The translations under genes and the position numbers were made by a program. 64,000 nt of DNA, taken from positions 1,860,001 through 1,924,000 of the forward strand of contig NZ_CP049156.1 in the NCBI RefSeq assembly GCF_011493005.1, written 5' to 3'. The stretch comes from Caballeronia sp. SBC1 (GTDB lineage Bacteria > Pseudomonadota > Gammaproteobacteria > Burkholderiales > Burkholderiaceae). This document shows positions 8,768 through 17,451 of the stretch, piece after piece; within the stretch, counting starts at the first letter, position 1; the number at the start of each line of letters is the position of its first letter. A model generated the notes under the pieces. The model saw only the letters and a list, made by a program, of their open reading frames with translations, did no database searches and was not told the origin of the DNA.

Positions 8768-10352
8768 TCCGAGCGGCCCAATAGCCGAGTTGGCTTATAC
8801 AGCCGAAGAAGCGATCGTCATCGGCGGCAGGCGGCTGACGATCGAAGAGGTCGTATCGATTGCCCATCGGCGAACGCCCATCGCTTTGAGTGCCGATCCG
8901 GCGTGGCGCGCACGGATTGAACGCGGCGCCGAATTCCTGCGCCGCCACTTGGCACAGGGCGCGACCGTCTATGGGGTCAACACCGGTTACGGCGACTCGT
9001 GCGTAGTCGACGTACCCATGGAACTGGTCGAAGTCTTGCCCCTGCAATTGCTGCGTTATCACGGCTGCGGCATGGGCCAGCATCTCGACGACGCGCAGAC
9101 GCTCGCCGTCATTGCCGCGCGGCTCAATTCCCTGGCGTACGGCTTCTCAGGTGTACGGCATGTGCTGCTTGAACGGCTCGCCGACCTGATCAATTATCGC
9201 GTGCTGCCACGGATTCCATCGGAGGGATCGGTGGGGGCGAGCGGTGACCTGACGCCGTTGTCATACGTGGCGGCCGCGCTGGTTGGCGAGCGCGACGTGC
9301 GGTTTAACGACGAGTTATGCAACGCCCGCAGCGTCTGGGCCAAACTTGGCCATACACCACTCACGCTTGCGCCGAAAGAGGGGCTCGCGCTGATGAACGG
9401 CACGGCGGTCATGACGGGTCTCGCATGCCTCGCGTTCGCCCGTGCCGGTCACCTGACGCGGCTCGCAGCACGCCTCACCGCGTTGTCCACCGTCGCGCTC
9501 GACGGCCGCGCCGCACACTTCGACCCCATATTGTTCGAAGTAAAGCCACATGCAGGGCAGGCCGAAGCCGCGGCATGGATTCGCGACGATCTCGCCGGCC
9601 GTGAGGACACGCCGGGGCATCGCCTGCAGGATCGCTATTCCATCCGCTGTGCGCCGCATGTGATCGGCGTTGCGCGTGATGCGCTGTCGTGGGTGCGTCG
9701 CGACGTCGAGAACGAGCTGAACAGCGCCAACGACAATCCGCTGATCGATCCCGATGGCGAGCGCGTGTTGCACGGCGGTAACTTCTACGGTGGCCATATT
9801 GCCTTCGCGATGGACGCACTGAAGGTAGCGGTCGCGAATCTGGCCGACCTGATGGATCGTCAACTGGCGCTGCTCGTCGACGATAAATTCAACAACGGCC
9901 TGCCGCGCAGTTTATCGGGCGCGGCGCCGGAGCGCGCATCGATCAATCACGGCTTCAAGGCGGTGCAGATATCGTCGTCGGCATGGACTGCGGAAGCGCT
10001 CAAGCTAACCATGCCTGCTAGCGTATTCTCGCGCTCGACCGAAGCGCATAACCAGGACAAAGTGAGCATGGGTACCATCGCCGCACGTGATTGCCTGCGT
10101 ATCCTGGAGCTGACCGAGCAAGTTGCCGCTGCCCATACGCTCGCGACTGTGCAGGCTGCGCGCTTGCGTCTACGCATCAACAATACGACACCCATCCCCC
10201 CGCCATTGCACGCTTTCATGGAGAGCGTGACAGCCGGATCGCCGTTCGTCGATGAAGACCGCGCGCTCGAAAGCGACCTGCGCGCACTGACTGCGCGGAT
10301 CGCGGCGTGCAATCTGGTTGGAGGATATGGTGGAGAGGATCGTCATGAGTGA
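8754..10352 (+). CDS. Aromatic amino acid ammonia-lyase (HAL/TAL/PAL superfamily)
   Basis: 532-residue lyase that eliminates ammonia from an aromatic amino acid to give an aryl acrylic acid, the presumed polyene starter. The MIO cofactor forms from Ala162-Ser163-Gly164 in GSVGASGDLTPLSY. The catalytic Tyr is Tyr73 in VYGVNTGYG, and NENDNP-like ELNSANDNP is present. The substrate-selectivity stretch reads LLRYHGCGMG, that is Tyr-His where histidine lyases usually have Ser-His and some tyrosine lyases His-Leu, so Tyr, Phe or His cannot be decided by reading. The lack of any hut genes nearby argues against histidine catabolism. GGGAGG lies before the ATG at 8754; upstream in-frame sequence belongs to the overlapping glycosyltransferase gene. 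Confidence 0.9.
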   Translation: MAELDPSGPIAELAYTAEEAIVIGGRRLTIEEVVSIAHRRTPIALSADPAWRARIERGAEFLRRHLAQGATVYGVNTGYGDSCVVDVPMELVEVLPLQLLRYHGCGMGQHLDDAQTLAVIAARLNSLAYGFSGVRHVLLERLADLINYRVLPRIPSEGSVGASGDLTPLSYVAAALVGERDVRFNDELCNARSVWAKLGHTPLTLAPKEGLALMNGTAVMTGLACLAFARAGHLTRLAARLTALSTVALDGRAAHFDPILFEVKPHAGQAEAAAWIRDDLAGREDTPGHRLQDRYSIRCAPHVIGVARDALSWVRRDVENELNSANDNPLIDPDGERVLHGGNFYGGHIAFAMDALKVAVANLADLMDRQLALLVDDKFNNGLPRSLSGAAPERASINHGFKAVQISSSAWTAEALKLTMPASVFSRSTEAHNQDKVSMGTIAARDCLRILELTEQVAAAHTLATVQAARLRLRINNTTPIPPPLHAFMESVTAGSPFVDEDRALESDLRALTARIAACNLVGGYGGEDRHE

Positions 10353-10782
10353 AGCTGTTGCCCCGAGGGTGCTGACTGCGAGCGCGGCAGTTGAAGTACC
10401 GTTCCATGACGTCGACGCCATGAACGTCTGCTGGCACGGCCACTACTTGAAGTACTTCGAGATCGGCCGGGCCGCGCTGCTGCGCGTGTTCGACTATGAC
10501 TATCGCGAGATGCAGGCGTCGGGCTATCACTGGCCGATCGTCGAAGTGCATCTCAAGTACGTGCGCCCGGCCATTTACGGGCAGCAGATCGAGGTACGCG
10601 CGCAATTGCTGGAATATCAAAACCGCTTGAAAATTGGCTACGAGATTGTCGATGCCGCTTCAGGAGGGCGTCTGACGAAGGGCCACACGATTCAGGTTGC
10701 CGTCAACGCCGCGACGCAGGAATTGCAGTTCGTGTCGCCGCCCGTGATGATCGAGAAACTGGAGCGCGCATGGGCACGTTGA
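10345..10782 (+). CDS. 4HBT-family acyl thioesterase (ApeK-like)
   Basis: Hotdog-fold thioesterase of 145 residues similar to YbgC / 4-hydroxybenzoyl-CoA thioesterases. The signature FHDVDAMNVCWHGHYLKYFE (20-39) carries the catalytic Asp region. It probably frees the finished or mis-primed polyene chain from its ACP, or edits stalled intermediates. The ATG at 10345 is preceded by GAGAGG at a good distance; earlier in-frame ATGs at 10318 and 10327 are less well placed. It overlaps the lyase gene by 8 bases and the LolA-like gene by 13 bases. Confidence 0.88.
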   Translation: MSEAVAPRVLTASAAVEVPFHDVDAMNVCWHGHYLKYFEIGRAALLRVFDYDYREMQASGYHWPIVEVHLKYVRPAIYGQQIEVRAQLLEYQNRLKIGYEIVDAASGGRLTKGHTIQVAVNAATQELQFVSPPVMIEKLERAWAR

Positions 10783-11417
10783 ATTGGCGCAATGTTGTTG
10801 CGGCTTTGTCTATCGTGTTCTCCGTGCCGGTGTTCGCAACGCAGCCTGCATCGGCGAGCAACACGAGTCTTGTTTCGCAGATAGCGGGACGTCTCGCTCA
10901 AGCGAAGGGCGTTCGCGCGCAGTTCACGCAAACCCAAACGCTGTCCGCGATGAAACAGCCGCTCGTCAGCACGGGCTCGCTGGTTTTTTTCCGTGAACGC
11001 GGCGTGATCTGGCAGATCGATACACCGTACAAAGCGACCTACATCATCACCGATACCGGCGTGAGCGAAGTCAACGCCAACGGCCAGCGGACGAACTCAA
11101 CTGGCGGCAACGACGTGCGCGGCGTGGCGCAGGTTTCGCGGATGATGCGCGCGATGCTGGGTGGCGATCTCTCTGCGCTCTACGCGCAATTCGATGTCCA
11201 CGCAGATGGCACACCGGCGCAATGGCGTATGCAATTGACGCCGAATCAGCCCCAGCTCGCCCAGTCGATCAAGGGCCTTGAGATGAGCGGTGGGGATTAC
11301 TTGCAGGCGCTGCGCATTACGCTTGCGAATGGCGACGTCACACGCATCGACTTTGCGAACAGCACGGCGGTGAGTGAGTTGCCGCCGTCCGATCGCACGT
11401 TGTTCGGAGCGCCGTAA
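10770..11417 (+). CDS. LolA-like periplasmic lipid/lipoprotein carrier (ApeL-like)
   Basis: Periplasmic protein of 215 residues with a signal peptide (about 1-30, cleavage near the Ala-rich ATQPASA) and the LolA-type half-barrel pattern: RAQFTQTQTL, GSLVFFRERGVIWQIDTPYKATYIIT. LolA proteins ferry hydrophobic acyl moieties across the periplasm. In this cluster it is likely to carry the aryl polyene lipid between the exporter and the outer membrane. The start overlaps the thioesterase gene; the stop overlaps the ATG of the exporter (TAATG). Confidence 0.87.
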   Translation: MGTLNWRNVVAALSIVFSVPVFATQPASASNTSLVSQIAGRLAQAKGVRAQFTQTQTLSAMKQPLVSTGSLVFFRERGVIWQIDTPYKATYIITDTGVSEVNANGQRTNSTGGNDVRGVAQVSRMMRAMLGGDLSALYAQFDVHADGTPAQWRMQLTPNQPQLAQSIKGLEMSGGDYLQALRITLANGDVTRIDFANSTAVSELPPSDRTLFGAP

Positions 11418-13825
11418 TGCAGGTGTCGCAATCACAGGTCGCAAAACCGGCGCGGGGCATACGCGTCGGTTGGCTGCTGCTTGCGCTCGTCGCAACGCTT
11501 TATTGCGTGTGGCGATTTGCCGGGCCGTCGCCGCTGCAGACGAACCTGCTTGCGTTATTGCCTCCAACGGAAGCGGATCCGGTCGCTGAAAAAGCCGTCG
11601 ATACCTTGGCGACCGCGCTGGGTGATCGTACGGTTTTCCTCGTGACCAGCAATGACGCAGCGCACGCCAAAGCCGCGGCGAAACAGCTTGGCGCGACGTT
11701 GTCGGCAAGCGGCGCGTTCGGCTCGGTGACGGCGGAACTACCCCCTTTCGATTTATCGAAGATTGCCGGGCTGTATATGCCGTATCGATTCGGCTTGCTT
11801 GCGCTTGCCGATCGCACCGCGCTCGCAGACGGCACGGTCTCTTTGCACGACATACTCGCGCGACGTCTCTATAGCCCGCTGCGCAGCGGCCTCGCGACCC
11901 AACTCGCCGATGATCCGTTCGGCTGGCTCGAACACTGGCTTGCGGGCTTGCCGCTGGCGACCTCGAACCTGGAGGTTGAAGACAGTTTGCTGGTGGCACA
12001 TCAAGGCAATGCGACCAGCGTTCTTGTGATGGCAACGTTGCCGGGTTCGGCGTATGAATCGAAGGTGCAGCACACGGTTCATGAAGCCGTGGCACATAGC
12101 GAAGGCGCGCTTAGGCAAACTTTCCCCGATGTCACCCTGGCCCGCACCGGCGCTGTTTTCTACGCAGAAGCGGCGCGCGCTGCCTCCGAGCGTGAGGTGC
12201 ATCTGATTGGTGTCGCGTCGCTCTGTGGGATTGCGTTGCTGATGTTGTTGGTGTTCCGTTCGGCGCGGCTGATCCTGCTCGGCTTCGTCTCGACAGCGCT
12301 CGGCATTGTCTGCGCGCTCGCCGCCACCATGCTGATATTTGGCAAGCTGCATCTGCTGACGCTCGTGTTCGGCGCGAGTTTGATCGGCGAGGCAGTTGAC
12401 TATTCGATCCAGTATTTTGTTGTTTATCTCGTGGCGGGGAGTGACTGGGATCCACAGCGCGGCGTGCGTGCCGTGCGGCCGGCGCTGATGGTTGCGCTGA
12501 CAACAAGCCTGCTGGGTTACGCCATCCTCACGTGGGTGCCGTTTCCTGCGCTCAAGCAGATTGCGTGTTTTGCGATTGTGGGTATATGTACCGCCTTTGC
12601 GTCGGTATTGTGGCTGTTGCCTGCGTTGCTGGTTCGTGCGCCCAAGCGTAGTCCGCAGCGCGTATTCGCCGCCGCCGCGCGTCTGCTTGGCGTATGGCGC
12701 GCAGTGATCGGCGGACGGCGGGCGTGGGGCGTGGCGGCTCTTCTGCTGATTGTCGCCGTGCCCGGCTGGCTGCGGCTCACGAGTGATGACGACATCCATC
12801 TGCTGATCCAGCGCGATCCTGTGCTCATGGCGCAGGAGCAGAAGGTCCGCGACGCGGTCGGCTTCGACAACACCTCGCAGTTCTTCGTCGTGCGCGGCGA
12901 GACTCCCGAGATCGTGCTGGAGCGCGCTGAGGCGCTGGGCGCGAAGCTCGACGGTTTGCCGGGCACAGCCAGGCTGAGCAGTTGGCAATCGATAACGTCA
13001 TTCGTCCCGTCGGCGAAGCGGCAGGGCGAGGACCGTGCATTGCTCAGTCAACGTGTATTCAACGATCCGTCCACATTACGCGCAACGCTTGTTCAAGCTG
13101 GTTTCCGCGATGAAGTCGCTGACGCGTGGCTCGCGGCGTACTCGAAGTCGGGCCACTCGATACTGAACGTCGATAGCTGGCTTGCTGCGCCGTGGTCGCA
13201 ACCGTTCCGTCACTTATGGCTCGGCAGAGTCGACGCCGCATCAACGTCGGGCGGATACGCCGCCGTCGTGATTCCGCAAGGCGTGACGCCGGCGAACCAG
13301 CCCGTGCTGATTGCCACCGCACATGCGCTGCCCGGCGTAACCTTCGTCGATAAAGCCGCGAGCGTATCCACGCTGTTCGGCGCTTATCGTGTCGATAGCG
13401 GCATCTGGCTGGCTGGCGCGCTGCTAAGCGTACTCTTGCTGATGATGATTCGCTACCGGCCGCTTGGCGGCATTGTCGTCACGCTGCCGGTGTTGCTGGC
13501 GGTGGGCGTGACGCTCGCCGTATTCGGCTACGCAGGGCTGCCGCTGAATCTGTTTAACTGGCTGGCATTGATGCTCGTGCTCGGCGTGGGCGCAAACTAT
13601 GCCGTGTTCCTGCGCGAAGGCGCCGCGCGTGCGAACGCCGATCTTGGCGCCGTGTGGACGGGCGTGCTGCTGTCGGCGGCAACAACTCTGTTGTCGTTCG
13701 GCTTGCTCGCCATGAGCGCGATGCCTGCGCTGAAGAGTTTTGGCGGGACGCTCGCACTGGGTATTGCGATATCGGTGTTGCTTGCGCCGATCGGCATGCC
13801 ATCGGAACGAAGGAGGGCTGCATGA
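11417..13825 (+). CDS. MMPL/RND-superfamily exporter (ApeM-like)
   Basis: Inner membrane transporter of 802 residues with two repeats of one transmembrane helix, a large periplasmic domain and a block of hydrophobic helices, the MMPL plan for lipid export. Hydrophobic blocks lie near residues 15-35, 250-420 and 640-795. Conserved polar positions in the membrane blocks include GASLIGEAVDYSIQYF and LVLGVGANYAVFLREG, which match the proton-relay region of this family. It probably moves the polyene lipid out of the inner membrane to the LolA-like protein. The stop overlaps the next ATG (ATGA). Confidence 0.88.
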   Translation: MQVSQSQVAKPARGIRVGWLLLALVATLYCVWRFAGPSPLQTNLLALLPPTEADPVAEKAVDTLATALGDRTVFLVTSNDAAHAKAAAKQLGATLSASGAFGSVTAELPPFDLSKIAGLYMPYRFGLLALADRTALADGTVSLHDILARRLYSPLRSGLATQLADDPFGWLEHWLAGLPLATSNLEVEDSLLVAHQGNATSVLVMATLPGSAYESKVQHTVHEAVAHSEGALRQTFPDVTLARTGAVFYAEAARAASEREVHLIGVASLCGIALLMLLVFRSARLILLGFVSTALGIVCALAATMLIFGKLHLLTLVFGASLIGEAVDYSIQYFVVYLVAGSDWDPQRGVRAVRPALMVALTTSLLGYAILTWVPFPALKQIACFAIVGICTAFASVLWLLPALLVRAPKRSPQRVFAAAARLLGVWRAVIGGRRAWGVAALLLIVAVPGWLRLTSDDDIHLLIQRDPVLMAQEQKVRDAVGFDNTSQFFVVRGETPEIVLERAEALGAKLDGLPGTARLSSWQSITSFVPSAKRQGEDRALLSQRVFNDPSTLRATLVQAGFRDEVADAWLAAYSKSGHSILNVDSWLAAPWSQPFRHLWLGRVDAASTSGGYAAVVIPQGVTPANQPVLIATAHALPGVTFVDKAASVSTLFGAYRVDSGIWLAGALLSVLLLMMIRYRPLGGIVVTLPVLLAVGVTLAVFGYAGLPLNLFNWLALMLVLGVGANYAVFLREGAARANADLGAVWTGVLLSAATTLLSFGLLAMSAMPALKSFGGTLALGIAISVLLAPIGMPSERRRAA

Positions 13826-15006
13826 ACGGGCCAAGGGTTTATCTGCATGCGCTAGGGATGATCAATGCGCTCGGCGATAGTGTCGGCTCGATCGTGCCTG
13901 CGCTCGCGGCCGTGGTTTCACCCGGCATGGGGACGATCCATACCGGTATCGGCGATGCGTTTGTTGGCAGCGTGACCGTGCCGCTCGATCTCGCGCCTGC
14001 GGACTCGCTCGCACGTTACGACTGCCGCAACAACCGGCTGCTGCTTGCCGCGCTCGTACAGATCGCGCCGGCGGTAGAAACCGCTCGCGAGCGTTACGGC
14101 GCACATCGGATTGGCGTGGTGCTGGGCACGAGCACATCGGGTATTGAAGCGGCCGAGGCTGCGTTCGTGTACCAGGCGCAAGCGGGCAAATTGCCAGTGA
14201 GCTTCGACTATCGGCAAGTTGAAATTGGTACGGTGGCGCCGTTCGCCGCCGCGGCGCTGGGCGTCCATGGACCGGCATTCACGATCTCGACCGCGTGCAC
14301 ATCGAGCGCCAAGGCCTTTGTTTCCGCACGTCGGTTACTTCAGTTGCACCTGTGCGATGCGGTCGTGGTCGGCGGTGTTGATTCGCTATGCGAATTGACT
14401 GTACAGGGCTTTGCGTCGCTCGAATCGACCAGTGTGGTCCGCTCTAATCCGATGAGCCGTAATCGCAGCGGGATCAATGTGGGCGAGGGCGCGGCCGTGT
14501 TCCTGATGAGCCGCGACGAAGGCCCGGTGGTACTCGCGGGCGTGGGCGAATCGAGCGATGCGCATCACATTTCCGCACCCGATCCACACGGCGCGGGTGG
14601 TGAAATCGCATTACGTGCAGCACTGGCGGACGCCGGTCTTGCTCCGGCCGATATTGCTTATGTGAACCTCCATGCAACGGCGACGCGCAAGAACGACGAC
14701 ATGGAAGCACACCTGATGGCGCGGGTGTTCAAGGACGGCGTTGCGGCGAGCGGCACCAAGCCGATGACCGGACATCAACTCGGCGCAGCGGGCGCGACTG
14801 AGCTGGGGTTCGCGTGGCTCACGCTCGCGCGCGACGACGTCGCTTTGCCGCGTCATCTGTGGGACGGAGAGGCCGACCCGGCGTTGCCTCCACTCGATCT
14901 GGTCGAAAACGAGCGTTACCTGCGGCGCACGGCGGCCGCGCAATACGTGATGAGCAATTCGTTTGCGTTCGGCGGCAGCAACGTCAGCCTGATTCTCGGC
15001 CGGTGA
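13822..15006 (+). CDS. Beta-ketoacyl-ACP synthase, first (ApeO-like)
   Basis: Ketosynthase of 394 residues with a complete Cys-His-His set: Cys159 in STACTSSAKAF, His284 in NLHATATRKND and His318 in MTGHQLGAAG. The divergent HATAT in place of HGTST matches the aryl polyene elongating type. It is the best candidate partner for the chain-length-factor-like protein encoded at 2674-3390, though the two genes are 10 kb apart within the operon. AAGGAGGG lies directly before the ATG at 13822. The stop is shared with the next start (TGATG). Confidence 0.88.
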   Translation: MNGPRVYLHALGMINALGDSVGSIVPALAAVVSPGMGTIHTGIGDAFVGSVTVPLDLAPADSLARYDCRNNRLLLAALVQIAPAVETARERYGAHRIGVVLGTSTSGIEAAEAAFVYQAQAGKLPVSFDYRQVEIGTVAPFAAAALGVHGPAFTISTACTSSAKAFVSARRLLQLHLCDAVVVGGVDSLCELTVQGFASLESTSVVRSNPMSRNRSGINVGEGAAVFLMSRDEGPVVLAGVGESSDAHHISAPDPHGAGGEIALRAALADAGLAPADIAYVNLHATATRKNDDMEAHLMARVFKDGVAASGTKPMTGHQLGAAGATELGFAWLTLARDDVALPRHLWDGEADPALPPLDLVENERYLRRTAAAQYVMSNSFAFGGSNVSLILGR

Positions 15007-15503
15007 TGACTGTGACGACCCCTATGAATAACAACAGCTTTGGCTCCATTGAAACGATCTTGCCGCACCGGGGCAGCATGCTGCTGCTCGACGGCGTCAG
15101 CGCCTGCACGGACGAAACCCTGACCGCTTACGCAAGCGTTCGCGCGGATGCGTGGTATGCCGATGCCGACGGTGCGATGCCGGTGTGGATCGGTATCGAA
15201 CTGATGGCGCAGGCAATTGCTGCTCACGTTGCTTTACTCGCGATGCGCGCAGGCGGTCAGGCACGTCCCGGCGTCCTGCTCGGATCGCGCCGGTACGAAG
15301 CGCATATCCCGGTGTTTGCATGCGGTGCCCGTTTACGCATAGAAGTGAAAGAGCTGCTGCGCGGTGAAGAAGGTCACGGCGCGTACGAATGCACGATTCA
15401 TGATGACCAGGATCACAGCAGCGTGTGCTGCGCCGAAGCAGTCATCAAGGTGTATCAACCGGTTGATTTTCAGTCGTTTATTGTTGGGAGTTTCGGATCA
15501 TGA
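15006..15503 (+). CDS. Hotdog 3-hydroxyacyl-ACP dehydratase (ApeP-like)
   Basis: Dehydratase-like protein of 165 residues. ILPHRGSMLLLDGV corresponds to the FabZ His motif and IGIELMAQAIAAHVAL to the Glu/Gln-bearing central helix. In characterised aryl polyene pathways, ApeP works as a heterocomplex with ApeI; here the ApeI partner is the C-terminal domain of the ligase fusion at 5355-7043. ATG at 15006 overlaps the preceding stop by one base; a second ATG lies at 15024. The end overlaps the ketoreductase start. Confidence 0.85.
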   Translation: MTVTTPMNNNSFGSIETILPHRGSMLLLDGVSACTDETLTAYASVRADAWYADADGAMPVWIGIELMAQAIAAHVALLAMRAGGQARPGVLLGSRRYEAHIPVFACGARLRIEVKELLRGEEGHGAYECTIHDDQDHSSVCCAEAVIKVYQPVDFQSFIVGSFGS

Positions 15504-16225
15504 GCCGGCGAGTTCTTGTAACGGGTGCGAGCCGTGGCATCGGCCGCGCGATAGCGTATCAACTCGCGGCAGACGGCTTCACGGTCTCCGTGCACTGCCG
15601 CAGCGGGCGCACTGAAGCCGAAGCTGTCGCGACCGGCATTGCCGCTCAAGGCGGCACGGCACGCGTGCTGCAATTCGATGTCCGCGACCGCGCTGCATGC
15701 CGCGAAGTGCTCGAAGCAGACGTGGCTAGCTACGGCGCGTATTACGGCATCGTCTGTTGCGCGGGCGTGACGCGAGACGCGGCGTTCCCGGCGCTCACCG
15801 AAGAGGACTGGGACATCGTGATCGAAACCGGTCTCGATTCTTTCTATAACGTCGTGCATCCGCTGACCATGCCGCTTGTGCGCGCGAAGCAGGGTGGTCG
15901 CATAGTGACGATCGCCTCGGTCTCCGGCGTGACGGGCAATCGCGGACAGGTGAACTACAGCGCGGCGAAGGCCGGACTCATTGGCGCTACGAAGGCGCTC
16001 GCCGTCGAACTCGCGACGCGCAATATCACCGTCAATTGCGTCGCTCCCGGATTGATCGACACCGGCATGCTTGAGGGCGTACCGCTCGAACAGGCATTGA
16101 AAACGGTGCCGATGAACCGCGTCGGGCAACCGGCCGAAGTCGCGTCCGTGGTGAGTTTTCTCATGTCGGATGCGGCCTCGTACATCACGAGGCAAGTGAT
16201 CGGTGTCAACGGCGGGATGATCTGA
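15500..16225 (+). CDS. 3-ketoacyl-ACP reductase (FabG-like, ApeQ-like)
   Basis: Short-chain dehydrogenase of 241 residues that reduces the 3-ketoacyl-ACP formed in each polyene cycle, using NADPH. Cofactor motif TGASRGIG (8-15); catalytic Ser around 140, Tyr153 and Lys157 in NYSAAK; C-terminal GVNGGM as in FabG. It is coupled on both sides: ATGA overlap with the dehydratase gene and TGATG overlap with the next ketosynthase. GGGAG lies upstream of the start. Confidence 0.92.
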   Translation: MSRRVLVTGASRGIGRAIAYQLAADGFTVSVHCRSGRTEAEAVATGIAAQGGTARVLQFDVRDRAACREVLEADVASYGAYYGIVCCAGVTRDAAFPALTEEDWDIVIETGLDSFYNVVHPLTMPLVRAKQGGRIVTIASVSGVTGNRGQVNYSAAKAGLIGATKALAVELATRNITVNCVAPGLIDTGMLEGVPLEQALKTVPMNRVGQPAEVASVVSFLMSDAASYITRQVIGVNGGMI

Positions 16226-17451
16226 TGAAGCGCGTGGTCATTACCGGCATGGGCGGCGTCACGGCATTCGGAAATGCATGGGACGAGATCGAAGCAAACT
16301 TGAGAAACGGCCGCAACGCCGTGCGCCGGATGCCCGAGTGGGACTACTTCGAGTTGCTGCATACGCGGCTCGCGTGCCCCTTGCCCGCGTTCACCACGCC
16401 AGCTCATTACCCGCGCAAGAAAACGCGTTCAATGGGACCCGTGTCTCTGTATTCGGTGCGCGCGAGCGAACTGGCGCTGGCCGATGCGGGTCTCGCCGAT
16501 GACCTCACGATCAAGGACGGACGCATGGGGGTGGCGTACGGATCGTCATCCGGATCGGTCCAGCCGATTCGCGCATTCGGCAAGATGATCGAAACCGGTT
16601 CTATGAGCGACGTGACCTCGAATAGCTATGTGCAGATGATGCCGCATACCACGGCCGTCAACGTCAGCCTGTTCTGGGATCTGAAGGGCCGGATTGTGCC
16701 GACATCTTGCGCGTGTGCATCGGGCAGCCAGGCGATCGGTTACGCCTACGAGATGATTGCAGCCGGCAAGCAAACGCTGATGCTCGCGGGCGGTGCGGAG
16801 GAGCTGTCCGGCCCGGCTGTCGCCGTGTTCGACACGCTCTACGCCACCAGCACGCGCAACGACGAGCCGCACCTGACCCCGCGTCCCTTTGATATTGCCC
16901 GTGACGGGCTCGTGGTCGGTGAAGGTGCCGCAACCCTGGTGCTCGAAGAGTATGAACACGCGCTTGCACGCGGGGCGCGCATTCATGCGGAGATCGTAGG
17001 CTTTGGTTGTAACTCGGACGGGGCGCACATGACGCAACCATCGGCCGAGACCATGGCCTTCGCCATGCAGCTCGCGCTGCGCGACGCACAACTTCCGGCT
17101 GAAGCTATTGCCTATGTCAACGCGCATGGCACGTCGACGGATCGCGGCGATGTAGCAGAAAGCCACGCGACGGCCCAGACTTTTGGCGAGCGTTTGCCGA
17201 TCAGCTCGTTGAAGAGTTACGTTGGCCATACGCTGGGCGCGTGCGGTGCGCTGGAGGCGTGGTGGACCATCGAGATGATGAAGCGCAACTGGTATGCACC
17301 GACGCTGAACCTGAAGGAGGTTGATCCGGCTTGCGCACCGCTCGACTACATCATGGATAGCGGGCGTACGATCGATGCCGAATATGTCATGAGTAACAAC
17401 TTCGCATTTGGCGGCATCAATACGTCGCTGATTTTCAGGCGCGTGCCATGA
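16225..17451 (+). CDS. Beta-ketoacyl-ACP synthase, second (FabF/FabB-like, ApeR-like)
   Basis: Ketosynthase of 408 residues, FabF/FabB type. Active Cys164 in SCACASGSQA, His301 in NAHGTSTDRGD and His335 in YVGHTLGACG form a full catalytic set. It is the closest of the three to ordinary fatty acid synthases and may perform the first condensation(s) with the aryl starter, as proposed for ApeR; this is inferred. Start overlaps the ketoreductase stop and its end overlaps the next ketosynthase by 4 bases. Confidence 0.9.
   Translation: MKRVVITGMGGVTAFGNAWDEIEANLRNGRNAVRRMPEWDYFELLHTRLACPLPAFTTPAHYPRKKTRSMGPVSLYSVRASELALADAGLADDLTIKDGRMGVAYGSSSGSVQPIRAFGKMIETGSMSDVTSNSYVQMMPHTTAVNVSLFWDLKGRIVPTSCACASGSQAIGYAYEMIAAGKQTLMLAGGAEELSGPAVAVFDTLYATSTRNDEPHLTPRPFDIARDGLVVGEGAATLVLEEYEHALARGARIHAEIVGFGCNSDGAHMTQPSAETMAFAMQLALRDAQLPAEAIAYVNAHGTSTDRGDVAESHATAQTFGERLPISSLKSYVGHTLGACGALEAWWTIEMMKRNWYAPTLNLKEVDPACAPLDYIMDSGRTIDAEYVMSNNFAFGGINTSLIFRRVP

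Noticed and set aside
11753-12988. 411-codon minus-strand frame within the MMPL exporter gene
   Set aside because: Charged, repetitive shadow composition; the exporter frame has clear membrane helices.
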